NCBI RefSeq assembly: GCF_002093115.1
Contig: NZ_NAAD01000001.1
Location: 1-64,000, forward strand
Reading direction: 5' to 3'
Origin: Geothermobacter hydrogeniphilus
Lineage (GTDB): Bacteria; Desulfobacterota; Desulfuromonadia; Desulfuromonadales; Geothermobacteraceae
Length of the DNA: 64,000 nucleotides
A model generated the notes under the pieces. It ran no database searches. It saw nothing but the letters and a program-made list of their open reading frames with translations, and was not told the DNA's origin. Shown here in pieces: positions 41,997 through 50,801 of this stretch; positions within the stretch are counted from its first letter, which is position 1, and every line of letters starts with the position of its first letter. A program made the position numbers and the translations under genes.

Positions 41997-44027
41997 ATGA
42001 CCATGGTTGCGGCTTCAGAAAATGTGTCCAGACAGGAGAACACCAGACCCGTTTCCCAGCGACAACTGGCTGATCGGGTGAACCGGCTGAACTTCCTTGA
42101 GGAACTGATCCTGGTTCAGTTTTCACATCTCAAGTACGGGCAGATGGTGACCGTTACGGCTGCTCCGTTGCCATGTGACGGGACCGCTCTTGAGGCCGGC
42201 TGGCGTTCTGAGCTACCCGAGAACTGCTCGCAATATGTCATCTCCGGGATTATTCTGCCCGGGACCCCGCGAGCCTTCGCTTTCGCGGTCGAGGATGCCC
42301 GTATCACGGCAGACGGGTTGGTTTGTCAGTTGCCGAAAAAGGGTCAGGCTCTGCCCAAGCGGCAATACTCCCGCATGCGTCCTTTGGCGGGGATCAAGGC
42401 CACCTTGTTTCAGCATGGGATCTGTTTTCAGGGAGTCCTGACCGATTTTTCCGCCCACGCGCTGTGTGTTGAGGTGGGGTTCGATACCCCCAACAGCCGC
42501 TACTGGATCATGCCCGACCAGGTCGTTCATCTTTCGCTGCAGAGTGACAAAGGGGTCATCTATTCCGGGGAGATGATGGTGATTCGCAGCGAGAACGGGG
42601 CCGACACCCTGTTGTTTGTCCTCGCCCCGGTCAACACGAATACCCCCAGGTTTCCCACCAAGAAGTATCGGGGACATCGGGCCTGCCTGCTGCCGGAACC
42701 GAGTCTGGCCTTCCGCCACCCGTTGACCGGGCGTTACCTTGAACTGAACGTGGCCGACCTGTCCGGCCTGGGAGTCTGTGTCGAAGAGGCACCGGAACGG
42801 TCGATGCTGATTGCCGGCATGATTCTTCCGGAGATGTGCATCAAGTTGGGAGCCGGTTTCGAAATCCCCTGTCGTGGCCAGGTTGTCTACCGGAATGAGT
42901 CGGATGACGGGGCCGGGGGGGCGCGGTGCGGCCTGACCCTGCTCGATATCGAAATTCAGGACCACCTGCTTCTGCTTTCGCTGCTGCAGCGGGCCCGCAA
43001 CAGGCATTCTTATCTGAATCCCTCGGTCGATATCGAATCTCTCTGGGAGTTTTTTTTCGAAACCGGCTTTATTTACCCCTCCAAATACCTGTTGCTGGCC
43101 AAGCGTAAAGCAGGATTCCAGGAAACCTTCCGCAAGACCTACCTGGAGCAGACACCGATCGCCCGCCACTTCACGTTCCAGGTTGAAGGACAGATCGAGG
43201 CGCATCTTTCGGCCATCCGTCTCTATGAACAGACCTGGTTCCAGCAGCATCACGCGGCCCGGCGGTCCGGTAAACACGCCATCGGCTTCGAAGTTATCCA
43301 GCAGCTGGCTGAATATTTCTACAACGCCTGCTTCCTCAGCCGGGACAAGATCGGTTATGTCGCCGGCGTTTATCGGCCGGAAAACCGTTTCCCGCGAAAA
43401 TATTACCGGGCGATCGTCAGCCAGCTGAAAAACAAGAAAGCCGCCAGTCTGGACGCATTTGCCTATTTCAAAACCATTCCCGAGATTGAAGATCAATGGG
43501 CCTGGGCCAAGGTCCCGCCCGATTGGCACGTGGCCCGAACTACCAGGGGCGACCTGGACGAATTGGCGGGGTTTTACGAGCAGATTTCAGGCGGCTGTAT
43601 GATCGACGCGTTGGACCTGCAGCCGAAGATGATCGGCCGGACGGTGCTTGAGAAGGAATATCGGAACCTCGGCATGATCCGTCGTCGGCATCTTTATTCC
43701 ATCAAGCGGGGCAGGGAACTGATGGCCGTGGTTGAACTGCATCAATCGGATACCGGCCTTTCTCTTTCCCGGATGGACCGGGTGATTTTCTGTTTCGTTC
43801 TCGGAGAGGATCTGCCCCCGGGGTTGTTGACGACCCTGGTCAGGGGGTTTGCCGATAAACTGGGATTGGATCACCCGCCGATGATGGTTTATCCCCGGGA
43901 TTATGCCGACCGGCACGAACTTGAGGTTGACAAAACCTATGAAATGATGATTCTGAATGTTTATCACGGTGAAGAATATATGCAATTTCTCGATGATTTT
44001 ATTGCGGCGCACAGTTCTGTCCGGTGA
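41997..44027 (+). CDS. Tandem PilZ-like protein with large C-terminal domain
   Basis: A 676-residue soluble protein. Residues 121-212 resemble a PilZ domain with RxxxR (R122/R126) but no DxSxxG. Residues 223-330 contain a better match, NVADLSGLGVCVEE (DxSxxG at 254-259). Residues 340-676 form one large domain (SLWEFFFETGFIYPSKYLLLAKRKAGF; RPENRFPRKYY; LYSIKRGRELMAVVELHQS) whose shape recalls GNAT-type acyltransferases, but I cannot name it with confidence. AGGTAGG precedes the ATG. Its position between c-di-GMP enzyme and FadL genes suggests c-di-GMP-controlled action on a hydrophobic product (inference). Confidence 0.75.
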   Translation: MTMVAASENVSRQENTRPVSQRQLADRVNRLNFLEELILVQFSHLKYGQMVTVTAAPLPCDGTALEAGWRSELPENCSQYVISGIILPGTPRAFAFAVEDARITADGLVCQLPKKGQALPKRQYSRMRPLAGIKATLFQHGICFQGVLTDFSAHALCVEVGFDTPNSRYWIMPDQVVHLSLQSDKGVIYSGEMMVIRSENGADTLLFVLAPVNTNTPRFPTKKYRGHRACLLPEPSLAFRHPLTGRYLELNVADLSGLGVCVEEAPERSMLIAGMILPEMCIKLGAGFEIPCRGQVVYRNESDDGAGGARCGLTLLDIEIQDHLLLLSLLQRARNRHSYLNPSVDIESLWEFFFETGFIYPSKYLLLAKRKAGFQETFRKTYLEQTPIARHFTFQVEGQIEAHLSAIRLYEQTWFQQHHAARRSGKHAIGFEVIQQLAEYFYNACFLSRDKIGYVAGVYRPENRFPRKYYRAIVSQLKNKKAASLDAFAYFKTIPEIEDQWAWAKVPPDWHVARTTRGDLDELAGFYEQISGGCMIDALDLQPKMIGRTVLEKEYRNLGMIRRRHLYSIKRGRELMAVVELHQSDTGLSLSRMDRVIFCFVLGEDLPPGLLTTLVRGFADKLGLDHPPMMVYPRDYADRHELEVDKTYEMMILNVYHGEEYMQFLDDFIAAHSSVR

Positions 44028-44058
44028 TGAAGGACTGACTGAAACGGGGAGACATACA

Positions 44059-45333
44059 ATGAAAAAGGTTTATCTGCTGTTGATTCTGCTGTTTGGAAAC
44101 GTCGGGGATCTGCAGGCCTCCGGGTTCGGTGTTTTTACCCAGGGGGCTGCGGGACTGGGACAGGGAAATGCCGTTGTCGCGCATTCGCCGGGTCCTTCGA
44201 GTCTTTATTTCAATCCCGCCCTGCTGACCGAGGTGCCCGGAACCCGGGTTGAGGCGGGGACAACCCTTGTCTATGCGGACCGGGATTTCACCAGTGACCT
44301 CACTGGTAACCGGGAGCCGGGTGACGACGCGCTGCAGTTCCCGAGTACCTTCTATGCCACGCACCAGTTCGATGACCGTTGGAGCGCCGGGTTGGGGCTG
44401 TTTTTTCCGTTCGGTCTTGCGACCGAGTGGGATGAAAGCTGGGAGGGACGTTATATCGCCACCCGGTCCGACCTGTTCACCTTCAATATCAATCCGGTTC
44501 TTGCCTGCCGACTCAGTGACCGGGTTTCCATTGCCGCCGGGCTTGATGTCCTTTATCTTGACGCCGAACTGGAACGGCAGATCAATTCCACCGGGCTCGG
44601 CATTATCCTCAATCCTCCGGGCGGTTTCGGCCCCCTGACGGATGCCGGTCAGCAGTTTTCCGGCGATGGCTGGGGGGTCGGCTATAATATTGGCCTGTTT
44701 GTCAGGGTGAGCGACCGGGTGAATTTCGGCGCAACCTTCCGCAGCCATATCGATGTCGATGTCGATGGCAACCTCAACTTTTCCATTCCCCCTGACGCGG
44801 CGATGCTGGCCTCGGTCCTGACCGATACCAGTGGGCATGCTGATGTCCGTCTGCCCCGCCAGGCGACTTTCGGTCTGGCCTGGGAGGCGAGCGGACAGTT
44901 GACGCTGGAGGTCGGTGGGCGCTGGGAAGACTGGAGTTCGACCGACGAGTTGCGGGTCGATCTCGACCAGCCTGTTCTGGGACAATCAAGCGATGTCATG
45001 CCGCGTGACTGGGATGATACCTGGGCCTTCAACATCGGTGGGGAGTATCAGCTGAACGATACGGTGGCTCTCAGGGCCGGTTATCTCTACAGTGACAATC
45101 CGGTTCCGGCATCGACCTTCGACCCCTCCGTGCCCGACGCCGATGCGCAACTGCTGACCCTTGGGGCCGGTTTTTCCCTGGATCGCTGGACCCTTGACCT
45201 GGCCTATGGCTTTGAGCATCACCGCAGCCGGAATAAAAACAATGCGGTGGGGGCGTCAACCGGGTTCGCGGCCAATGGCAAGTACAGCACCGATCTGCAC
45301 CTGGTCGCCGCCAGTCTCGCTTACCAGTTTTGA
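44059..45333 (+). CDS. FadL/OmpP1/TodX-type outer-membrane porin
   Basis: A 424-residue protein with a signal peptide (MKKVYLLLILLFGNVGDLQA), then SGFGVFTQGAAGLGQGNAVVAHSPGPSSLYFNPA, the FadL hatch start. Repeated beta-strand patterns and a C-terminal aromatic residue (LAYQF) fit an outer-membrane barrel. FadL-type porins move fatty acids or other hydrophobic compounds. The start is the ATG at 44059, 31 nt after the tandem-PilZ stop. A terminator follows. Confidence 0.92.
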   Translation: MKKVYLLLILLFGNVGDLQASGFGVFTQGAAGLGQGNAVVAHSPGPSSLYFNPALLTEVPGTRVEAGTTLVYADRDFTSDLTGNREPGDDALQFPSTFYATHQFDDRWSAGLGLFFPFGLATEWDESWEGRYIATRSDLFTFNINPVLACRLSDRVSIAAGLDVLYLDAELERQINSTGLGIILNPPGGFGPLTDAGQQFSGDGWGVGYNIGLFVRVSDRVNFGATFRSHIDVDVDGNLNFSIPPDAAMLASVLTDTSGHADVRLPRQATFGLAWEASGQLTLEVGGRWEDWSSTDELRVDLDQPVLGQSSDVMPRDWDDTWAFNIGGEYQLNDTVALRAGYLYSDNPVPASTFDPSVPDADAQLLTLGAGFSLDRWTLDLAYGFEHHRSRNKNNAVGASTGFAANGKYSTDLHLVAASLAYQF

Positions 45334-45354
45334 ATAACTGATCTTGCAGGGGGC

Positions 45355-45393
45355 AAAAAAGCGGGACCGCCGATTGGCGGTCCCGCTTTTTTT
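45355..45393. terminator. Bidirectional terminator between fadL-like and hcp
   Basis: Perfect 11-bp stem GCGGGACCGCC / GGCGGTCCCGC, loop GATT, flanked by A6 and T7. It ends both convergent transcripts. Confidence 0.95.
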
Positions 45394-45413
45394 GCGTGTA
45401 AGCAGGTGGCTTG

Positions 45414-47045
45414 TCAGCCGAGAATCTGCTTCAGGTCTTCTTCCGGGGTGCTGATCGGGGCGATGTTGAAGTTCTCGACCAGGAAGTTCAGCACGTTGGG
45501 AGTGATGAAGGCCGGCAGTGTGGGGCCGAGTTTGATGTCTTTGATTCCCAGGTGCAGCAGGGTCAGCAGGATGGCGACCGCCTTCTGTTCATACCAGGAG
45601 AGGATGAAGGAGAGCGGCAGGTCGTTGACTCCGCAGTCGAAGGCGTCCGCCAGGGCGACTGCGATCTGCACCGCCGAGTAGGCGTCGTTGCACTGACCGA
45701 TATCGAGCAGTCGCGGGATGCCGCCGATGTCGCCGAATTCCATCTTGTTGAAGCGGTATTTTCCGCAGGCCAGGGTCAGGATGACGGTGTCCTTGGGAGC
45801 TTGTTCTGCAAACTCGGTGTAGTAATTGCGGCCCGGTTTGGCGCCGTCGCAGCCGCCGACCAGGAAGAAGTGCTTGATCGCGCCGGACTTGACCGCCTCG
45901 ATCACCTTGTCAGCGACACCGAGTACGGCGTTGTGACCGAAACCGGTGAGAATCTCCTGCCCCGGGTTGTCCTCAAAACCTTCACAGGCCAGGGCACAGT
46001 CGATCACTGCGGAGAAATCCCAGCCTTCAACATGCTTGATGTCGGGGAACTGTACGCGTCCCCAGGTGAAGAGCCGGTCCTTGTAGTTCTCGGCCGGGCG
46101 CTGAATACAGTTGGTGTTGAAAATGATCGCGCCGGGGAAGGCCTGGAATTCCTTGTGCTGGTCCTGCCAGGCACCGCCGTAGTTGCCGACCAGGTGAGCA
46201 TATTTCTTCAGCCCCGGGTAGCCGTGTGCCGGCAGCATTTCGCCATGAGTGTAGATGTTGATGCCCTTGCCTTCAGTCTGGATCAGCAACTCCTCCAGGA
46301 AGCGCAGATCATGACCGGAAACCAGGATCGCCTTGCCGGCCTTGGTGCCGAGTTGCACCGGGGTCGGTACCGGATGTCCGTAGCGGTCGGTGTGGGCCTT
46401 GTTGAGCAGTTCCATGGTGACCAGGTTGATACGGCCGGTTTCCATGGCAATGCCGACGTAGTCCATCAGGCCGAGGCTGTCGTCGAGCAGTTGGGAGAGG
46501 GCCTTGTGGGTGAAGGCATAGATTTCATCGCTCTCACGTTCGAGGATGATGGCGTGGTCGGCATAGGCTGCATAGCCCTTGATGCCGAACAGGATGGTGC
46601 TGCGCATCGACTGTACATCGGGATCGATGGCCGGATCCTTGACGCCGTGCAGCTGGGCAAGGGCGAGCTGGGCGGCCCGGTCGGCGGGGAAGTCCCATGC
46701 CTGCGCGGCCGGCGGAACCTGACCGTTGTAGGCGCCGCCGTTGGCTTTTTCGAACAGAGCCTGGGCCTGGTTGCGGTACGCGACGGCTTCACTGACGACC
46801 TTGGCGACCGAGTCATCATCGAAATCGACGTTGGTGACGGTGGTGAACAATGCCTCGATGACGAAGCGGTCGATAGCGGAATCTTTGGCCCCTTTTTCGC
46901 GGGCAAGGTTGGCCCAGAAGCTGATGCCCTTGACGGTGTAGACCAGCAGGTCCTGCAGATCGGAGGTGGTCGCCTGCTTGCCGCAGACACCGACCTTGTC
47001 GCATCCGGTTCCCTTGGCGGCGGTTTCACATTGGTAACAGAACAT
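45414..47045 (-). CDS. hcp: Hydroxylamine reductase (hybrid-cluster protein), class I
   Basis: A 543-residue Hcp. The N-terminal cluster cysteines are C3, C6, C15 and C21 (MFCYQCE...GCDKVGVCGK). Hybrid-cluster ligands appear in SGHDLRFLEELL, THGEMLPAHGYP, NTNCIQRP, LACGKYRFN, IGQCNDAYSA and WYEQKAVAI. The enzyme reduces hydroxylamine or nitric oxide under nitrosative stress. AAGGAG lies 9 nt before the ATG. No Hcr reductase gene is adjacent. A TTGACA sits upstream (47115-47120 region), but a clear -10 is missing. Confidence 0.97.
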   Translation of the reverse strand: MFCYQCETAAKGTGCDKVGVCGKQATTSDLQDLLVYTVKGISFWANLAREKGAKDSAIDRFVIEALFTTVTNVDFDDDSVAKVVSEAVAYRNQAQALFEKANGGAYNGQVPPAAQAWDFPADRAAQLALAQLHGVKDPAIDPDVQSMRSTILFGIKGYAAYADHAIILERESDEIYAFTHKALSQLLDDSLGLMDYVGIAMETGRINLVTMELLNKAHTDRYGHPVPTPVQLGTKAGKAILVSGHDLRFLEELLIQTEGKGINIYTHGEMLPAHGYPGLKKYAHLVGNYGGAWQDQHKEFQAFPGAIIFNTNCIQRPAENYKDRLFTWGRVQFPDIKHVEGWDFSAVIDCALACEGFEDNPGQEILTGFGHNAVLGVADKVIEAVKSGAIKHFFLVGGCDGAKPGRNYYTEFAEQAPKDTVILTLACGKYRFNKMEFGDIGGIPRLLDIGQCNDAYSAVQIAVALADAFDCGVNDLPLSFILSWYEQKAVAILLTLLHLGIKDIKLGPTLPAFITPNVLNFLVENFNIAPISTPEEDLKQILG

Positions 47046-47254
47046 AATGGTTTTCTCCTTTTGGGTGTTTTGGGGTTTGACCCGTCTAGTGCTATCGTAT
47101 TTTTTCAGGATGTCAATTGTCCGGAACCATCGGCAGCTTCGGTACGCTATAATGATTTCCGTCCGATTGAACTGGCGTCACCTTAGCGCCGTTTTGTCCA
47201 CCTCAACCTTGACGCAAATCAAAGCCACTGATTTTTTTGAGGAGATTTTTCATT

Positions 47255-47764
47255 TTGACTGTTCCTGACCGCAACTACTGGCTGATGAAATCGGAACCCG
47301 GCTGTTATGGATTGCAGACTCTGAAGGATGAACCGGAGCAGATCACCTGCTGGGACGGAGTTCGCAACTATCAGGCCCGCAATCTGTTGCGGGATCGGAT
47401 CCGGGTCGGCGACGGGGTTCTTTTCTATCACAGCAACATCCGGTGGCCGGCCGTGGTCGGACTGGCCGAGGTGGTTCGTGACAGCTATCCCGACCACACC
47501 GCGCTCGACCCGAACGCCGATCATTTCGATCCGAAGTCCAGTGTGGACAACCCGGTCTGGTATATGGTCGACATCCAGTATCGGGCGACGCTGCCGCGGC
47601 CTCTGACCCGGGTCGATCTGGCCGGCCACCCCGTCCTGTCCGGCATGGGGGTGCTGAAAAAGGGCAATCGTCTTTCGGTTCAGCCGGTCAGCGCCGCCGA
47701 GTGGCGGGCGATCCTTGAGCTGAGCGGTCTGCCCGATCCGCTGACAGGAGGACGCCGCCCGTGA
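47255..47764 (+). CDS. EVE domain protein (YcaQ/thymocyte nuclear protein 1 type)
   Basis: A 169-residue EVE-fold protein. It has NYWLMKSEPGCYGLQTL, CWDGVRNYQARNLLRD, GDGVLFYHSN and GLAEVVRDSYPDHTALDP, the usual EVE blocks; such domains bind modified bases or nucleotides. The TTG at 47255 is taken because GAGGAG is 10 nt upstream; a TTG at 47237 would place the Shine-Dalgarno inside the gene. Its stop overlaps the next GTG by 4 bp. Perfect TATAAT at 47148-47153 may be its -10, with a poor -35. Confidence 0.9.
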   Translation: MTVPDRNYWLMKSEPGCYGLQTLKDEPEQITCWDGVRNYQARNLLRDRIRVGDGVLFYHSNIRWPAVVGLAEVVRDSYPDHTALDPNADHFDPKSSVDNPVWYMVDIQYRATLPRPLTRVDLAGHPVLSGMGVLKKGNRLSVQPVSAAEWRAILELSGLPDPLTGGRRP

Positions 47765-50184
47765 AACCTGCCGTCAAGATTATCGGCTGGGGGCTGGTTC
47801 TGCTCTGCCTGGGAGGACTTGCGCTCTTTCTGCTGGCCCGGGTGTTGATCACGCCGGAAAGAGTCCGGCAGGCGGTGGTGCCGGTCGTGGAACGGGTGTT
47901 TGAACGTCCGGTCGAGATCGGGATGGTCGATATCGATCTTTTCAGCGGCATCACTCTGGATAAGCTGGTGGTTCCGGCCAAGGGGGGGGAGCCGTTGCTG
48001 CAGGTCGATCGGGTAGTGCTGCGGTACCGTTTCTGGGCCCTGTTGACCGGGCAGCTGATGATTGACCGGGTTCGCCTTGAACATCCGGTCGCCCGCCTGC
48101 AGCGTACCGCTGCCGGTGCCTGGGTTTTTGCCGGTCTGCCGGCATCCGCTGAGCAGGATACCGCCGTTGCTCCGCAAACATCGCCGGTTCCGGCCCCGGG
48201 TGGCAGCGACCGGGATGACGGATTGCCCTTCAAGCTGCTGATACGGGCCGTCGATGTGACCAACGGGCAGCTGGACGTGACCGACCGACGGCTCAACCCC
48301 AGGGCACCGTACCGGTTTGTGCTTCAGAATATCAATCTCCGGGTGCAGAATCTCTCCCTGGAAAACCCCTTCCCGATTGCTGTCGCGCTGGAACTCAACG
48401 GCGGACGGGTCGAACTGGACGGTCTGCTTGATCCGCAACGCCGCAAGCATGATCTGCAGCTGCGGTTTACCGACTTCGACCTGGCGCCGCTGGCTCCTTA
48501 CGGCAAAGATCTGCTGCCGGGAATTTTCAGTCGCGCGCAACTGCAGGGGACGCTCCAGTTCGCCGGTAACAGGAAAGATTTCAGTCTCGGCGGAGAGCTT
48601 CGCCTGCAACAGGTTTATCTTGAACTTGATGCGTTGCGCAACCTGCCGATTCAGAATGCCGTCCTGGTCATTGCTCCCGATCTCAATGTCAACAGGACCA
48701 CCGGGCTGGTCACGTTCGGTCCGACCATGATCAGCTACAACGGGATCAGTGTCAGGATCCAGGGCAATCTGGATCATCTGGACAAGGTGCCGCGAGCCGA
48801 ATTGCGGCTCAGTTGGCAGGACCAGGATATGCGGGCTATTCTCAACGCACTTCCGGCCGGTCTGCTGCCGCAGCTGGGGCAGCTTGATCCCGCCGGGAAG
48901 ATATCCGGATCGCTGGGGTTGCGGGGACCGCTTGATGATCCGGCTTCGCTGCTGCAGGCGGGAGAACTGACGCTTGATGCTGTTCAGGTCAATCTTGGCC
49001 GTCTGCGGCCCGCCCTGAGCGGAACCCTGCAGCTGGTGGGACACGGTCTGGCGAGTCGGAAACTGCAGTTGCGGATCGGCGATGAAACCGCCCTGCTGCA
49101 ACTGGCGGTCAAGGATGTTACGCAGAAGCCGTTGCAGCTGCAGAGCCGGTTTTCGGCTGAGTCCTTCAATTTCGACAAGGTTTTCCCCGCGACATCGCTG
49201 CCGGATGATACGGCCGCTTCCGGGGATGGCGGGGCGGGTGCGGTTGTGCCTGTTGACCAGAGAACGCGCCCGGTTGTGTCCGGCAGTGATGAAGAACCCG
49301 GCCCCATCGAAATCCCCCTGGTGGCGGATGGTTCGGTTGCTGTCGGCGCCGGGGTGATTTCCGGTCTTGAAATAAATAATCTGCAGATGGACTATCATCT
49401 CGCCGACAACCGGTTGCAGATACGCCGGCTGAGCGCGGATTTGGCTGACGGAAAGATCAACAGCAGCGGAGAGATCGACCTGGGCAAAAAGGGGTTCGCC
49501 TATCGAACGGACCTGCAGCTGCAGAACGTGGCGGTCGCGCCTCTGCTGCAGGTCCTGTTGCCGGACATGGCGGGCAGTCTCAGCGGTCGATTGTCACTGC
49601 AGGGCACCCTCTCGGGGAGGGGCGTGACCCGGGCTTCTTTGCAGCGCAAACTGCAGGGACAGGGGAGGCTGTCTCTGCAGGACGGGATTGCCGACGGGAC
49701 CAGGTTGAGCCGTGGCCTGGTGGCGTTGCTGGGGCTTGATCAACTGCGAAAAATCGAGATGCATCAGGCCGACGGAACGTTCAAAATCGTCGCTGGAAAG
49801 GCCCTGGTCAAAGGGGTGATCGCCGGTCGTGACCTGCGCATGGCGCCGGAGGGAAGCATCCGGTTCGGCGGCAGGGTCGACCTGGCGTTGCCGACCAGCC
49901 TCGCTCCCGCGGTTGCGGCGAAGCTTGATCGTCGCGGGCTTTTCGGCCGACTGATCAAGGATGAACAGGGTTGGACCCTGTTGCCGCTGAAAGTAGAAGG
50001 GACTTTTGATGACCCGAAGGTGGGGCTCGACAGCCGCAGGTTGGGCCGGATGGCCGAGAAACAACTGATACGCAAACTGGAAAAAAAGCTGCAGAAAAAA
50101 AACAACTCATCCGATACGACGGGGGGTGGATCCCTGCCGGAAAAATTGCTCAAAGATACGTTGCGTGGTCTGCTCGGAGAGTGA
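47761..50184 (+). CDS. AsmA-like inner-membrane protein
   Basis: An 807-residue protein with one N-terminal membrane helix (about residues 7-27) followed by a large periplasmic beta-rich domain (AsmA/DUF748-type blocks VERPVEIGMVDIDLFSGI, ...LDPAGKISGSLGLRG...). AsmA-like proteins are linked to phospholipid or outer-membrane transport in Gram-negative bacteria. It starts with GTG overlapping the EVE stop. The C-terminal tail is basic (KLEKKLQKKNNS). Confidence 0.85.
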   Translation: MKPAVKIIGWGLVLLCLGGLALFLLARVLITPERVRQAVVPVVERVFERPVEIGMVDIDLFSGITLDKLVVPAKGGEPLLQVDRVVLRYRFWALLTGQLMIDRVRLEHPVARLQRTAAGAWVFAGLPASAEQDTAVAPQTSPVPAPGGSDRDDGLPFKLLIRAVDVTNGQLDVTDRRLNPRAPYRFVLQNINLRVQNLSLENPFPIAVALELNGGRVELDGLLDPQRRKHDLQLRFTDFDLAPLAPYGKDLLPGIFSRAQLQGTLQFAGNRKDFSLGGELRLQQVYLELDALRNLPIQNAVLVIAPDLNVNRTTGLVTFGPTMISYNGISVRIQGNLDHLDKVPRAELRLSWQDQDMRAILNALPAGLLPQLGQLDPAGKISGSLGLRGPLDDPASLLQAGELTLDAVQVNLGRLRPALSGTLQLVGHGLASRKLQLRIGDETALLQLAVKDVTQKPLQLQSRFSAESFNFDKVFPATSLPDDTAASGDGGAGAVVPVDQRTRPVVSGSDEEPGPIEIPLVADGSVAVGAGVISGLEINNLQMDYHLADNRLQIRRLSADLADGKINSSGEIDLGKKGFAYRTDLQLQNVAVAPLLQVLLPDMAGSLSGRLSLQGTLSGRGVTRASLQRKLQGQGRLSLQDGIADGTRLSRGLVALLGLDQLRKIEMHQADGTFKIVAGKALVKGVIAGRDLRMAPEGSIRFGGRVDLALPTSLAPAVAAKLDRRGLFGRLIKDEQGWTLLPLKVEGTFDDPKVGLDSRRLGRMAEKQLIRKLEKKLQKKNNSSDTTGGGSLPEKLLKDTLRGLLGE

Positions 50185-50225
50185 CGGTCCGGGATGGTCT
50201 GCCGAGAGGCGGCGGCACGGTTGTT

Positions 50226-50254
50226 TTGACAAAAAGGTTTTTTTTCATTATAAA
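50226..50254 (+). promoter_or_regulatory. Near-consensus sigma-70 promoter of the small PilZ gene
   Basis: TTGACA (50226-50231), exactly 17 nt, TATAAA (50249-50254). Predicted leader about 45 nt, containing an A-family tip. Confidence 0.75.
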
Positions 50255-50270
50255 CAGCTGAATTTATGGA

Positions 50271-50285
50271 CTCAACTGATTCAGG
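50271..50285. repeat. Palindromic repeat family A, 3' tip remnant A7
   Basis: CTCAACTGATTCAGG matches the right tip of family A with one insertion, in the PilZ leader. Confidence 0.45.
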
Positions 50286-50306
50286 TGATAGTCAAGGAGG
50301 GGTCGT

Positions 50307-50648
50307 TTGGCAGAGAATCGTAATCAGCCTCGTCACCGTAAACGGATTCAGGTGAAGTATGGGGTGGAAGCACCCTCCCGGGTCGGTTTCACCGAAGACA
50401 TTTCCGACGAAGGTTTCTTCATCAAGTCCGCCATTGTCCTGCGCCCCGGGACGATCCTGCAGGTTGAACTGAGAACTCCCGACGGAGAAGTCATCAGCAT
50501 CGAAGGCCGCATTCGCTGGGCGAAAAAAGTCCCGCCGAATCTTCTTCACCGGGTCAAGGGTGGCATGGGCATCAAGATCCGGCGATTCAATTCCGGCCAG
50601 GATGCCTATCGGCGCTTCTGTGTCGAATTGCACAAGCGCTATGCCTGA
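50307..50648 (+). CDS. Single-domain PilZ protein
   Basis: A 113-residue PilZ domain, predicted c-di-GMP receptor. It carries RHRKR (RxxxR, R9-R13) and DISDEGFFIKS (DxSxxG). TTG 50307 is the start; AAGGAGGGG lies just upstream. Monocistronic, behind a strong promoter. Target unknown. Confidence 0.92.
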   Translation: MAENRNQPRHRKRIQVKYGVEAPSRVGFTEDISDEGFFIKSAIVLRPGTILQVELRTPDGEVISIEGRIRWAKKVPPNLLHRVKGGMGIKIRRFNSGQDAYRRFCVELHKRYA

Positions 50649-50700
50649 TGGCGTCGCAAAAACCTTTTGTGTTCTTGGGAAAGCATCATGCCTGATGCTT
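50645..50700. repeat. Repeat family C fragment C3
   Basis: Starts with CTGATGGCGTCGCAAAAAC, identical over 19 bp to C2 (9551), and ends in GAAAGCATCA as in C2, here with a perfect AAGCATCA/TGATGCTT hairpin (50681-50700). The first bases overlap the PilZ stop codon. About 60 bp of the C2 core are missing. Confidence 0.6.
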
Positions 50701-50801
50701 GTCGTACCAAAGCAAATGAGGACTTTCTGGAGTGCAGATGCCAATTGAGCAGAACATGGTAAACTTTCATCAATGTTACTCTTGCAGCCGGAGAACTGAA
50801 A

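Noticed and set aside
45411-47186. 591-residue plus-strand ORF over hcp
   Set aside because: Longer than hcp itself but with no recognisable motif, whereas hcp carries every cluster ligand on the other strand.
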